A stretch of 22,135 nt of DNA from positions 1-22,135 of the forward strand of contig JBGPIK010000061.1 of the NCBI GenBank assembly GCA_041484845.1, in the 5' to 3' direction. How positions within the stretch are numbered: position 1 is the stretch's first letter; every line of letters begins with the position of its first letter. A program made the translations under genes and the position numbers. Under the pieces are notes generated by a model. It was given only the letters and a program-made list of their open reading frames with translations. It was not told the DNA's origin and did no database searches. The DNA is from JBGPIK01 sp041484845. GTDB lineage: Bacteria; Desulfobacterota; Binatia; UBA9968. Positions 15,008 through 22,135 of this stretch are shown piece by piece.

Positions 15008-16198
15008 ATGAATAGCCCTTCGAACCGAGTCCTATTGCAAACGTTCTTGTTGTTAGCCGTTGTCGGTTGCGACCCGGTCCCAGTGCAATATCCACCGGGT
15101 ACGTATCCTTACCCTTCCAATTCATCGAGCCAACCAACCTCAAACACATCCAATCCGGGCCTATCTAATAATCCAGCACAATCTCAAATAGACAAAGAGC
15201 GACGCTGGGCACACGCAGCGGATACTGCGCAAAAGGCAGCCTTCATAGGTGGACTTTTTGGGGGACCTTATGGCGCACCCGCAAGTATGGGATTGGGAGC
15301 TTTAGGCTTTTTGTACGGCATGATAACGGCAGACGCACAGATCGCTGAAGAAAATGCCCAGGCACAGGCGCAATATCGAACAGAAGCAACCAAAGACCAA
15401 CAACTCGAAGCGGCCATAGAGCAGGAATTGGAAAAGCAGCGCGCGCTAGAAAATAAAATTTCGACAACATCGACGTCGTCATCGGGGTCAGCGCCCGCAA
15501 CCCGTCCCGGGATCCAGCCTAATCAAACGCAACCACCCGTGCGGCAAGACGTTCTTCAGCAAAATAAACAACCGGAAAATGTCACGGTGGCATCCCTCGG
15601 TAAGCCTGTTGCCCCCCCTCCACCGCCAAGTCCATTTAAAAACGTTGAGATAAGAGATACGAACGGGGATGGTATCCCGGACCTGTGGATCTATTACAAT
15701 CCGCAGAAACCGGGAGAGATAGTGCGTCAGGAAGAAGCGACCAAGGGCAATGGCAACGTCGATACGTGGAGTTATTTTAAAGACGGTAAGCTCGTCCGGC
15801 GCGAAGTCGATTCCAAAGGCCAAGGCAGAGCCGACAACTTTTTTTACTATGACAATGAGAAGATTGTGCGCGAAGAACACGATGAAACCGGCCAGGGAAG
15901 GATAACCTATCGCGCCTTCTATCAGAGTGGCCGCATCGCTAAAGTTGAAAAAGATACGACGAATAACGGCCGACCCGACCTCTGGATCTATTACGATACG
16001 ACCCGAGACGGCGAAGTTATGACTAAGGAAGAACGCGATCTTAATGGCGACGGAATCGTCGATCTTTGGACTTATTTTGAGAACGGTCGCATGGTCCGGC
16101 GGGATCTCAGCGCCGTAGGACTCGAATTGCTTACTCAACAGGAAAAACTTCCCGTTCCCACCGCCGATATCAAGCCCATTGCGGCACCCGGCAGCTAA
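15008..16198 (+). CDS. Lipoprotein with glycine zipper and six DxNxDG/aromatic repeats
   Basis: Protein of 396 residues. The lipobox is VVGC with the lipidated Cys at 21; residue +2 is Asp, which in enterobacteria signals inner-membrane retention, but the rule may not hold here. After a Pro/Ser-rich stretch (24-60) comes a hydrophobic glycine-zipper segment (AAFIGGLFGGPYG and onwards, 78-104), a Gln/Glu-rich helix likely to be coiled coil (110-150), and a Ser/Pro/Gln linker with PPPPP. Residues 212-370 carry six repeats of the same type as the upstream gene, two of them with a 3-4 residue insertion (for example NPQKPGEIV). It begins 20 nt after the upstream stop; the ribosome site is weak. 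One nt separates its stop from the TonB-like gene, so coupling is likely. Function unknown; a structural envelope role is inferred. Confidence 0.83.
   Translation: MNSPSNRVLLQTFLLLAVVGCDPVPVQYPPGTYPYPSNSSSQPTSNTSNPGLSNNPAQSQIDKERRWAHAADTAQKAAFIGGLFGGPYGAPASMGLGALGFLYGMITADAQIAEENAQAQAQYRTEATKDQQLEAAIEQELEKQRALENKISTTSTSSSGSAPATRPGIQPNQTQPPVRQDVLQQNKQPENVTVASLGKPVAPPPPPSPFKNVEIRDTNGDGIPDLWIYYNPQKPGEIVRQEEATKGNGNVDTWSYFKDGKLVRREVDSKGQGRADNFFYYDNEKIVREEHDETGQGRITYRAFYQSGRIAKVEKDTTNNGRPDLWIYYDTTRDGEVMTKEERDLNGDGIVDLWTYFENGRMVRRDLSAVGLELLTQQEKLPVPTADIKPIAAPGS
15641..16117 (+). repeat. six diverged coding repeats in the lipoprotein
   Basis: Codons 212-370 encode six units of the same W-x-Y-Y/G and DxNxDG design as the 13845-14837 array. 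The second protein therefore shares the module but not the N-terminal architecture. Confidence 0.75.
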
Positions 16199-16199
16199 T

Positions 16200-17228
16200 A
16201 TGACCAATGGAATCTCGACCGAGTGGCGAGAAATAGGGCTTCTCGCTCTCTTTCGTAGTCCTTTCCTGCTGCCCTCGCTACTGCTTCACGCACTGCTCTT
16301 TTTGCTCGCGTTGCGAGCGGCGACCCTTTCCCTAGCCACGCCTGACAACATTCCCATTTCGGTTCAGCTCTTAGAAGTACGAGAAGGCGGTTCGGACAAC
16401 AAGAGCATCGGCCCTGGCAAGGGTTCCGGTGGCCCGCGCACAATGCCTAAATTGGGCGTGCCTGTGCCGCCGAAGGAAAGAACCGGCAAACTGGATAGCG
16501 GCTCGCTGGAAACTTCAGTTCCCTCTGCCAGCAATGTGGAGCCGGCGCCGATGCCAAAGCCTGTGACGCTGCCCGGCCCAAAAGTCTTGGCAAGCGAGAC
16601 GCGCCGAGATTCCGTAAACCCCAAAGAAACCTCGCCGGATTCGCTGGTTCGATTGCCGACAAAAGAAGCGGCACCAACAGCTCTTTCAGGAAGCGCCGCA
16701 ACCGATATGGAAATGAATCAAAAAACTCTAGGCGCAGTTCGGGGGACGGCTGATGCTCCAGGGATTAAGGCATTGAAAGAAGGAACTCAGATTCCAGGCG
16801 CACTCAAGGGAACTGGAAGCGGCCTCGGACCCTACGGTGTGCCGGGCGGGAGCAAGAGCGGCACGGGGCTCGCTGGCGGCGGCACCGGGACCGGCAGCGG
16901 CGGCGGCAGTAATACCGGCCTCAAAGGAATTCCGGCCGCCGATTTTAATCAGTACCTCGAGCAGCTCAAGAAACGTGTCGAGTCGGTGTGGAAGTATCCG
17001 GACGGCGTCTCTGGAAAACAAAGAGTCGCGATCGTTTTTACCCTTGACCGAGCGGGAAAATTAGTCCGAGCGGACGTTCTTGAGTCGTCAGATACCCGAT
17101 TGAACGCTAGCGCCGTTGACGCTATGAGGCGAGCATCGCCTTTTCCGCCCATTCCGGAAAGTTTGAAAGAGCTAGCCAACGAACCCTTACGCATGCAATT
17201 CACTGTACTGATTGGCGTGCGTGGCTAG
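16200..17228 (+). CDS. TonB-like energy transducer
   Basis: Inner-membrane anchored, periplasm-spanning protein of 342 residues. A cytoplasmic stub is followed by one membrane helix (about 20-44) containing SLLLH, that is Ser26 and His30 in the S-x-x-x-H arrangement TonB uses to couple to ExbBD. The linker (45-240) is Pro/Lys/Ser-rich, then strongly Gly-rich (GGGTGTGSGGGSN). The C-terminal domain (about 248-342) is TonB_C-like: YLEQLKKRVESVWKYP, VAIVFTLDRAGKLVRADVLES, and ASAVDAMRRASPFPPIPESL. Adjacent exbB and exbD complete the motor. No TonB-dependent receptor is present, so the partner may be the neighbouring repeat proteins. The ATG at 16200 follows the lipoprotein stop by 1 nt; an upstream TTG at 16179 in frame is less likely. 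Confidence 0.88.
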   Translation: MTNGISTEWREIGLLALFRSPFLLPSLLLHALLFLLALRAATLSLATPDNIPISVQLLEVREGGSDNKSIGPGKGSGGPRTMPKLGVPVPPKERTGKLDSGSLETSVPSASNVEPAPMPKPVTLPGPKVLASETRRDSVNPKETSPDSLVRLPTKEAAPTALSGSAATDMEMNQKTLGAVRGTADAPGIKALKEGTQIPGALKGTGSGLGPYGVPGGSKSGTGLAGGGTGTGSGGGSNTGLKGIPAADFNQYLEQLKKRVESVWKYPDGVSGKQRVAIVFTLDRAGKLVRADVLESSDTRLNASAVDAMRRASPFPPIPESLKELANEPLRMQFTVLIGVRG

Positions 17229-17322
17229 ACACAAATTCTGTTTCACTCATCCGTTTTTCTACTTTCGTTGAATTAATTTCTATTTCAGGTAATCTGCAGC
17301 GAAGTTCTGGAAGGACTCACAC

Positions 17323-17952
17323 ATGCCGCAACAAGGGCTGGATCTCATTGAGATTATTCACAAGGGCGCGATCGCGACGTATCCGTTGATTCTCTTGTCC
17401 ATCGTCAGTGTTGCGGTCGTGCTTGAACGCCTCTGGTCTCTGCGCAATATTAGCTCACTTACTTTAAGAATCACCGAATCGCTGTTGGAGCCGATTAAGA
17501 AAGGTCAACGCGATCTGGCAATCGCCATTTGCAAGCAGAACGCCCATTCCCCTGCCGCGAGAATATTTCTCAACACCCTCAGTCAAGAGGGTAGTCATTC
17601 AATGGACGCGGTCAATTCCTTTGCAACCGAAGCGATGTTTGAAGAGACACAAAAACTCAAGAAGCACCTCTGGATCCTGGGAACCGTTGCCAGCAGCGCT
17701 CCATTTATTGGCTTGTTGGGCACGGTGGTCGGCATCATCAAATCCTTCGAAAGCATGGCCATTGCCGGAACCGGTGGTTTTGCCGTCGTGGCTGCCGGCA
17801 TATCGGAAGCGCTGGTCGCCACGGCCCTCGGCTTGGCAGTAGCGATCATCGCAGTAATCTTCTACAATTATTTTCAGACTCGGATTGGAAATCTCAATGC
17901 CCTGTTTCGGATTCAGGTTGCGAAGGTGTTACGGAATATGATGACCGAGTAA
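17323..17952 (+). CDS. exbB: MotA/TolQ/ExbB family proton channel protein
   Basis: Polytopic subunit of the proton-driven motor, 209 residues. Membrane segments lie at about 15-35, 113-140 and 155-185. The conserved second-helix motif APFIGLLGTVVGIIKSF and third-helix motif GISEALVATALGLAVAIIAV, with the Thr residues lining the proton path, are present. It would form a pentamer around ExbD and energise the TonB-like protein encoded 94 nt upstream. The ATG at 17323 has GGAAGG at 8 nt. Whether it is an ExbB or TolQ orthologue cannot be told by sequence alone; the TonB-like neighbour favours ExbB. Confidence 0.92.
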   Translation: MPQQGLDLIEIIHKGAIATYPLILLSIVSVAVVLERLWSLRNISSLTLRITESLLEPIKKGQRDLAIAICKQNAHSPAARIFLNTLSQEGSHSMDAVNSFATEAMFEETQKLKKHLWILGTVASSAPFIGLLGTVVGIIKSFESMAIAGTGGFAVVAAGISEALVATALGLAVAIIAVIFYNYFQTRIGNLNALFRIQVAKVLRNMMTE

Positions 17953-17958
17953 TTGATT

Positions 17959-18384
17959 ATGGCGATGACTCCCCTCGGCGGCAGTGATGAAACCTCTGGC
18001 ATTTTATCAGAGATTAACATTACCCCCTTGACCGATATTTTTTTGGTTTTATTGATTATATTCATGATCACCAGTTCCGCGATGATTGAGTCGGGCGGCA
18101 AGGTCAATCTACCCAAAGCCGTCGCCACGCAGTCAGAGTCTCGTGGAACGACGGTAACACTGACTCCCAAGCGCGAAATTTACGTTAACCAAAAAAAGGT
18201 CAGTGAAGATAATCTGGAAGCAACTCTCAAGGATGCCCTCAATGGGAGCGCCGACAAGACCGTTATTCTTCGTGGAGACCGAGACGTACTCCTGGGCGAG
18301 GCCGTTAAGGTTATGTCTATTATTAAGCGCGCCGGCGCTTCAGACATCGCTATAGCCGCGGAAGCTGAAAGAAAATCCCGCTAG
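17959..18384 (+). CDS. exbD: ExbD/TolR family biopolymer transport protein
   Basis: Single-span inner-membrane protein of 141 residues. The N-terminal cytoplasmic piece leads into EINITPLTDIFLVLLIIFMI, with the essential membrane Asp at residue 26. The periplasmic domain has the usual VNLPKA linker and VTLTPKREIYVNQKKV, and ends in VILRGDRDVLLGEAVKVMSIIKRAG. It pairs with ExbB, whose stop lies 6 nt before the ATG at 17959. A second ATG at 17965 and a TTG at 17953 are alternatives. This is the last gene of the plus-strand run; a hairpin follows it. Confidence 0.92.
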   Translation: MAMTPLGGSDETSGILSEINITPLTDIFLVLLIIFMITSSAMIESGGKVNLPKAVATQSESRGTTVTLTPKREIYVNQKKVSEDNLEATLKDALNGSADKTVILRGDRDVLLGEAVKVMSIIKRAGASDIAIAAEAERKSR

Positions 18385-18394
18385 CATTGCCGAG

Positions 18395-18419
18395 GTCTGA
18401 ATTGGGAAATGGTTCAGAC
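18395..18419. terminator. hairpin in the convergent gap between exbD and the VWA gene
   Basis: GTCTGAA (18395-18401) and TTCAGAC (18413-18419) pair perfectly with an 11-nt loop. It is placed between two converging stop codons, where a two-way terminator would be expected. There is no T tract on either side, so this remains a weak call. Confidence 0.35.
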
Positions 18420-18427
18420 GAAACCCC

Positions 18428-19693
18428 TCACCGCGGCGGTCCTTCAGCAGGCGGCGGCAATTGCTGTGGCCGGCTGAGGCTATCTTCCCTGTTCCGCTCG
18501 ATATCGCGCTGAATTTCTGACTGAGTTTTGCCGAGGCGCTCGACTTCCAACTGTAGCTTTTTCTCTTTTTCCAGGAAAACCTCAAGCTCTAAAGATTTTT
18601 GATTTCCGGGTTGGTAGTAGACTGTAATAGAATCGTGTCCGTTCGAGCCATCGCTGGCCCGCGCAAAAACATCGATCTGGTTACGCCCCTCGACTACTGG
18701 AACGGCCGAAGCAAAGAAACCGTCCGCTGCTAGTCGCAAATGCGTTGCCTTTTGACCCATGGTTTGATTCACAATCTGAACAAAATCGACGCCCACCACG
18801 GAAATGTTTTCTACCACTGCTAAAACATCCGCGGCGCGTGACACCGGAGTATACGTTCCGCCGCTCGCGTTTGCGATGCCTACGGCCGCTCTTGGATACG
18901 AAAGAGCCTCTTCGCCAAGGGCAAAAACATGCACTTTGATACCGGCTTTACCGGCCAAACGCGCGGCATTGATCGCGAGATCGGTGTCTTCCTGAGTCAC
19001 TCTTCTGCTGCCGCCGATGGGCAAAGTGGGAAACCCGTCGGTAAGCAGAAATTCCACTTTGACGGCGTCGGTTCTTTTTGCACTGGTGCCAAGTCCCATC
19101 AATTCGGAAATCCCCGTGCGAACACCTTCGACCATATTGGTTCCGCCGTAAGGACCTGCCCTGAAGATATCGTCAAGCGCGCGACGGACGCTTTCGAAAT
19201 CATTCGACAGCGGTTGAACTATTTTCGCGCCGTCGCTGAAGGTGAGCACTCCGACCCGCGTGGTTTGCGAATTCAGTTGCAGCAACAACCGGCGCGCAGC
19301 CGCTACTTCAGCAGCTAAAATAGAATTGCGCAGATTTCTCACCGGCGGCTGCCCTAGGCTGAATCCACCGATGCTGATTTGCGGTCTGCCGAATCCGAAA
19401 GAGCCTATACTGTCCGGCAGTTGACCCAGATCGCCCATGTCCACGCCCGCATATTGCGATGTGCTTCCGGAAATATCCACAATCAGAAAAATATCAACAT
19501 TGTTCGACCGGACGGTTTGACTGGCCACCTTGCCGCTCACTAACAGTGTCTTTTGTTCTTGAGTTATCCGGGTACCGTCTTTAGGAGATAAGATTTGAAC
19601 TTTCGGTTCAGCGCCCGAACTTAAAGTCGACCAACCAATAAGCAACACCGACAGAAGACCCAGCTCGCAGAACCGTAATAATGACTGGTTCAT
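18428..19693 (-). CDS. Secreted von Willebrand factor A domain protein
   Basis: Protein of 421 residues with a signal peptide (about 1-28, ending SSGA) and a short beta-rich stretch with the Ig-like pattern VQILSPKDGTRI. The VWA domain spans about 66-300. The metal-ion dependent adhesion site is complete: DISGS (Asp73, Ser75, Ser77), Thr185 in GGTNMVEG and Asp219 in LLTDGFPT. A Gly/Phe-rich insertion (about 81-118) separates the first MIDAS loop from its helix. Another beta-rich part follows, then a charged helix (about 370-405, predicted coiled coil) and a Pro-rich tail. Predicted periplasmic or surface protein that binds a partner through a divalent metal. GAGGAGGGAG precedes the ATG at 19693 by 5 nt. 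It converges on the tonB-exbBD run; a shared role is possible but unproven. Confidence 0.85.
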   Translation of the reverse strand: MNQSLLRFCELGLLSVLLIGWSTLSSGAEPKVQILSPKDGTRITQEQKTLLVSGKVASQTVRSNNVDIFLIVDISGSTSQYAGVDMGDLGQLPDSIGSFGFGRPQISIGGFSLGQPPVRNLRNSILAAEVAAARRLLLQLNSQTTRVGVLTFSDGAKIVQPLSNDFESVRRALDDIFRAGPYGGTNMVEGVRTGISELMGLGTSAKRTDAVKVEFLLTDGFPTLPIGGSRRVTQEDTDLAINAARLAGKAGIKVHVFALGEEALSYPRAAVGIANASGGTYTPVSRAADVLAVVENISVVGVDFVQIVNQTMGQKATHLRLAADGFFASAVPVVEGRNQIDVFARASDGSNGHDSITVYYQPGNQKSLELEVFLEKEKKLQLEVERLGKTQSEIQRDIERNREDSLSRPQQLPPPAEGPPR

Positions 19694-19773
19694 GGCAGCT
19701 CCCTCCTCGAGAAATAAACGCTAACACGAAGGCCAAAGGGTGTAAATGAGAGTCCCCTCCGTGCACGAAGCAA

Positions 19774-19802
19774 TTTTCAAGCCCAGCCGAGCGTGTTATA
19801 AT
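19774..19802 (+). promoter_or_regulatory. near-consensus promoter with almost no leader
   Basis: TTTTCA (19774-19779, four of six), a 17-nt spacer and a perfect TATAAT (19797-19802). The start codon of the next gene is at 19811, only 8 nt after the -10 box, so transcription would begin at or within about 3 nt of the ATG, and no Shine-Dalgarno is present. Confidence 0.55.
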
Positions 19803-19810
19803 AACTGCCA

Positions 19811-20602
19811 ATGAAAAAGGGTCTAACCTTTCCCTGGGTTGTAACGCTGATCTTGTTTGCGCTATCGCCGGTTCTGGCGGACTATACTCTGTTACTGAAG
19901 AACGGCCGGCGCATCACCGTTCAAAGCTACCGTGAAGAAGGATCAACCATCAAGTTTCGCGGATTAGGTGGTGAGATTGGCATCAGCAAAGACCAGATTC
20001 AGTCGATTGAAAAAGCACGCGAGGCAGAGCCGAGCGGGTTAGCAGCGTCAGGATCAGAGGGAGCTGCGCCGACTTCTGAAGCGCAACAACGCCCCGGTGA
20101 AGAACGTGCAGCGGCTCCGCAGCCACCTGAAAAACAACTCACTCCCGAAGAGGAGCGAGCCAAAGAAGAAAAGGAATATCAACAGAAAGTTAGCGCCATT
20201 ACTGAACAGTTACGCGCCGTCAGGGATCAGTACTCTCAGGCAACGCGAGGAAGCACGGGGCCACAGCCAAGCCTGTTGTCCGATCCGGAAGCCATCAAAG
20301 TTCTCAATGACGATTCGATGGCGCGATCTTTAGATGCTCAGAACCATCCGGTTGATTCGGGCGTGGTCCGCTTACTGACGCCATCGCCATTTAGCACCAT
20401 CCCTGCTTCTCCAACCGAGTATCCTTTAGCCGGCCCCCCCCAGGTCGGCACGCCATACGACCCCACACCAAACTACACGGATAGACAGAAAGGGTTAAGC
20501 GACTTAAGAAACCAGGCGATTCAACTGGAACAAGACCGACAGAAACTGATCGATGAGATGAAGCAGAAGAACTTTAGCACGGGTTCATTGTTCCTAGAGT
20601 AG
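19811..20602 (+). CDS. Small secreted protein with a beta-barrel-like N-domain and coiled coil, unknown function
   Basis: Protein of 263 residues. A clear signal peptide (1-23, cut after VLA) is followed by a short beta-rich domain (about 24-68: YTLLLKNGRRITVQSYREEG, then IGISKDQIQSIE). This pattern is common in secreted proteins that carry a small SH3- or Sm-like fold. A Pro/Glu/Ala-rich disordered part (70-120), a charged helix (about 115-150), a Pro-rich stretch and a final helix (about 222-255) follow. No enzymatic motif was seen. It is divergent from the VWA gene (117-nt gap) and its stop lies 7 nt from the convergent aroQ stop. No ribosome site is visible; the promoter position suggests a leaderless mRNA. 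Confidence 0.75.
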   Translation: MKKGLTFPWVVTLILFALSPVLADYTLLLKNGRRITVQSYREEGSTIKFRGLGGEIGISKDQIQSIEKAREAEPSGLAASGSEGAAPTSEAQQRPGEERAAAPQPPEKQLTPEEERAKEEKEYQQKVSAITEQLRAVRDQYSQATRGSTGPQPSLLSDPEAIKVLNDDSMARSLDAQNHPVDSGVVRLLTPSPFSTIPASPTEYPLAGPPQVGTPYDPTPNYTDRQKGLSDLRNQAIQLEQDRQKLIDEMKQKNFSTGSLFLE

Positions 20603-20609
20603 ATCCGCA

Positions 20610-21047
20610 TCACACTTGTTCTGCGGCTGCTCTGAGTCCCAGAAGATAGCTTTGCACGCCGAACCCGGCGATCTGCCCGACAGCGACCTCGGCCACAAAT
20701 GAATGCTTGCGAAACTCCTCGCGTTTGTGAATGTTGGAAATGTGCACCTCTACCGTCGGAATTCCCACGGCGCTAATCGCGTCTCTCAAAGCAATGCTGG
20801 TGTGAGTGTAAGCGGCCGGATTGAGAATAATGGCGCTGAATTTTTTGGGCGCCTCCTGGATCCAGGTCACCAATTCGCCTTCGCTATTAGACTGCCGAAC
20901 TTCAACGTCCAAGCCCAACTCTGTGGCTAACGCTCGAATCTGCGCATTAATTTGTTGCAGCGTCAACCGACCGTAAATTTCTGGCTGTCGTTTGCCCAGA
21001 AGGTTTAAATTCGGCCCATGAAGCACCAAGATTTTTCTTTTTGCCAT
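20610..21047 (-). CDS. aroQ: Type II 3-dehydroquinate dehydratase
   Basis: Third step of the shikimate pathway: 3-dehydroquinate to 3-dehydroshikimate, cytoplasmic, dodecameric. The protein has 145 residues, the normal type II length. The signature HGPNLNLLGKRQPEIYG holds Arg20 and the catalytic Tyr25; Asn76 and the substrate loop appear in NPAAYTHTSIALRD; the catalytic His102 is in VEVHISNIHKREEFR with Arg113. The start ATG at 21047 is chosen over one at 21062 because GGAGAG lies upstream at suitable spacing and homology starts there. It lies 44 nt downstream of aroB on the same strand, probably one operon. Confidence 0.96.
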   Translation of the reverse strand: MAKRKILVLHGPNLNLLGKRQPEIYGRLTLQQINAQIRALATELGLDVEVRQSNSEGELVTWIQEAPKKFSAIILNPAAYTHTSIALRDAISAVGIPTVEVHISNIHKREEFRKHSFVAEVAVGQIAGFGVQSYLLGLRAAAEQV

Positions 21048-21091
21048 CGATTTTCTCTCCATTCCCTACGCCGCACGCCCAGAACGCCCTA

Positions 21092-22135
21092 CTAGGCACC
21101 GAGCCCAGCCAAGATCTCGCCAGGCGACAGCCAATGAAAGCGCGTTTTGCCAATGCTCGTACACATGACGAACTTGATTTTCCCTTCGGCAGATTTTTTG
21201 TCGACTTCCATTCCCTGAATCAAGCTTTGCATCGATACGCCGGAAGGTATTTCTAATGGCAAACCCGCTTTCTTCACCAGCTTGCAAACGCGTTCGAAGC
21301 TTCTTTGATCGCAGAAACCTTCTTGAACAGACAGAGCAGCCGCTTTAACCATGCCGACCCCGATAGCCTCGCCGTGAAGCAATTGCGAATAGCCGGTGGC
21401 CGCTTCCAAGGCATGACCGATGGTGTGCCCAAAATTGAGTACCGCGCGATAGTCATCCTCACGCTCATCCTTTTCAACGATGCGTGCTTTGATTGCACAT
21501 GAGGTTGTTATGGTTTGAATGAGACGCTCGCGATTCAACGCAAGCAGGCTTTCGATATCCTTCTCCAGGAAATTAAAGAGCGTTGGATCTTCGATGATTC
21601 CATATTTGATGACTTCGGCAAGGCCGGCAATCAATTCCCTGCGCGGCAGCGATGCGAGAGCTGTAACGTCGATCAGCACCAGCCGCGGTTGATAGAACGC
21701 TCCAATCAGATTTTTGCCTTCCTGATGATTAACCCCGGTCTTGCCGCCGACACTGGAATCGACTTGTGCCAGTAACGTGGTTGGCACCTGGACATACGGG
21801 ACTCCACGAAGATACGTGGCGGCAGCAAAACCTGCGAGATCTCCCACCACACCACCGCCCAAAGCCAAGATACACGACTTGCGATCGAAGCGTTCACTAA
21901 TTAAGCAGTTGTAAATTACCGCCAATGAATTTAGGTTCTTGTGCTCTTCGCCGTCCGGTACAAGCACGGGCGTCACTTGAAAACCGGCCTTCGCGAGCCC
22001 TTCATGGACGCTATCTAGATAAAGTTGTGCAACCGTGGGATTCGTGACGACCGCCACTTTTCCCCGCAGATGGGCCTGTTGCAGAAGCTCACCGGCGCGG
22101 GACAAAACATTTTCACCGATATGGATCGAATAAGA
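21092..22135 (-). CDS. aroB: 3-dehydroquinate synthase (partial, N-terminus beyond right edge)
   Basis: Second step of the shikimate pathway: DAHP to 3-dehydroquinate, NAD and divalent-metal dependent, cytoplasmic. The open frame continues through 22135 with no stop. The edge codons read SYSIHIGENV ahead of LSRAGELL, which matches the usual N-terminus, so a TTG at 22105 is not the true start and probably 10-20 residues are missing. Motifs are GGGVVGDLAGFAAATYLRG (NAD binding), PTTLLAQVDSSVGGKTGVN, and the metal ligands Glu in GLAEVIKYG, His in NFGHTIGHALE and His in LLHGEAIGVGM. All catalytic elements visible are intact. Confidence 0.96.
   Translation of the reverse strand, partial: SYSIHIGENVLSRAGELLQQAHLRGKVAVVTNPTVAQLYLDSVHEGLAKAGFQVTPVLVPDGEEHKNLNSLAVIYNCLISERFDRKSCILALGGGVVGDLAGFAAATYLRGVPYVQVPTTLLAQVDSSVGGKTGVNHQEGKNLIGAFYQPRLVLIDVTALASLPRRELIAGLAEVIKYGIIEDPTLFNFLEKDIESLLALNRERLIQTITTSCAIKARIVEKDEREDDYRAVLNFGHTIGHALEAATGYSQLLHGEAIGVGMVKAAALSVQEGFCDQRSFERVCKLVKKAGLPLEIPSGVSMQSLIQGMEVDKKSAEGKIKFVMCTSIGKTRFHWLSPGEILAGLGA

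Noticed and set aside
15488..16207. Long minus-strand open frame (239 codons) opposite the lipoprotein
   Set aside because: It is antisense to the repeat region. The biased repeat codons keep the opposite strand free of stops, and similar antisense frames appear opposite the other repeat gene (14196-14522).
16837..17064. Plus-strand Ala-rich alternative frame inside the TonB-like gene
   Set aside because: It is a by-product of the Gly-rich linker codons; the TonB frame has clear domain similarity.
22103..22105. TTG as the start of aroB
   Set aside because: The frame stays open to the edge and upstream residues SYSIHIGENV match the AroB N-terminus, so the gene is cut by the window.

Overview
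The window looks like a chromosomal segment of a free-living Gram-negative bacterium. The evidence is a TonB/ExbB/ExbD set, a lipoprotein with a lipobox, ArnT-like glycosyltransferases, a Tat component and shikimate-pathway genes. Base composition is mixed (about half G+C by eye). I cannot assign a phylum. A solitary NitT/TauT-type permease, a B12-binding radical SAM start and GT39-type transferases would suit a deltaproteobacteria-like or related environmental lineage, but this is a guess. No tRNA, rRNA, CRISPR array, insertion sequence or phage gene was seen.

Left edge (1-2198): the first 35 codons of a B12-binding radical SAM protein run off the left edge on the minus strand, behind a good sigma70-like promoter. 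Divergent to it is an orphan ABC permease with a perfect Shine-Dalgarno and its own intrinsic terminator. A TVP38/TMEM64 (VTT-domain) membrane protein follows, and its stop codon overlaps the stop of the convergent uppP.

Minus-strand envelope-glycan locus (12892 down to 2195): a DegT-type sugar aminotransferase, a polyprenyl-phosphate GT2, a Gfo/Idh/MocA oxidoreductase, an ArnT-like GT39, an AsnB-type amidotransferase, a second ArnT-like GT39 that lacks the usual acidic Asp, a DedA protein and UppP. Together these cover making an amino (possibly amidated) sugar, loading it on undecaprenyl phosphate, transferring it in the periplasm, and returning the lipid carrier. The end product is not deducible. 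A promoter before the second-transcribed half suggests at least two transcription units.

Plus-strand secretion/energy locus (13515-18384): tatA, a secreted protein built of about 13 units of 24 residues that mix a DxNxDG loop with an aromatic W-x-Y-Y/G hairpin, a lipoprotein carrying six more of these units, a TonB-like protein, ExbB and ExbD. They are tightly packed and probably one operon. Convergent to it is a secreted von Willebrand A protein with a complete MIDAS. Divergent from that is a small secreted coiled-coil protein with a near-consensus promoter that implies a leaderless mRNA. The combination of the repeat proteins with a dedicated TonB-ExbBD motor is the best candidate for an undescribed system here.

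Right edge (20610-22135): aroQ and aroB on the minus strand. aroB is cut by the right edge and its N-terminus lies outside.
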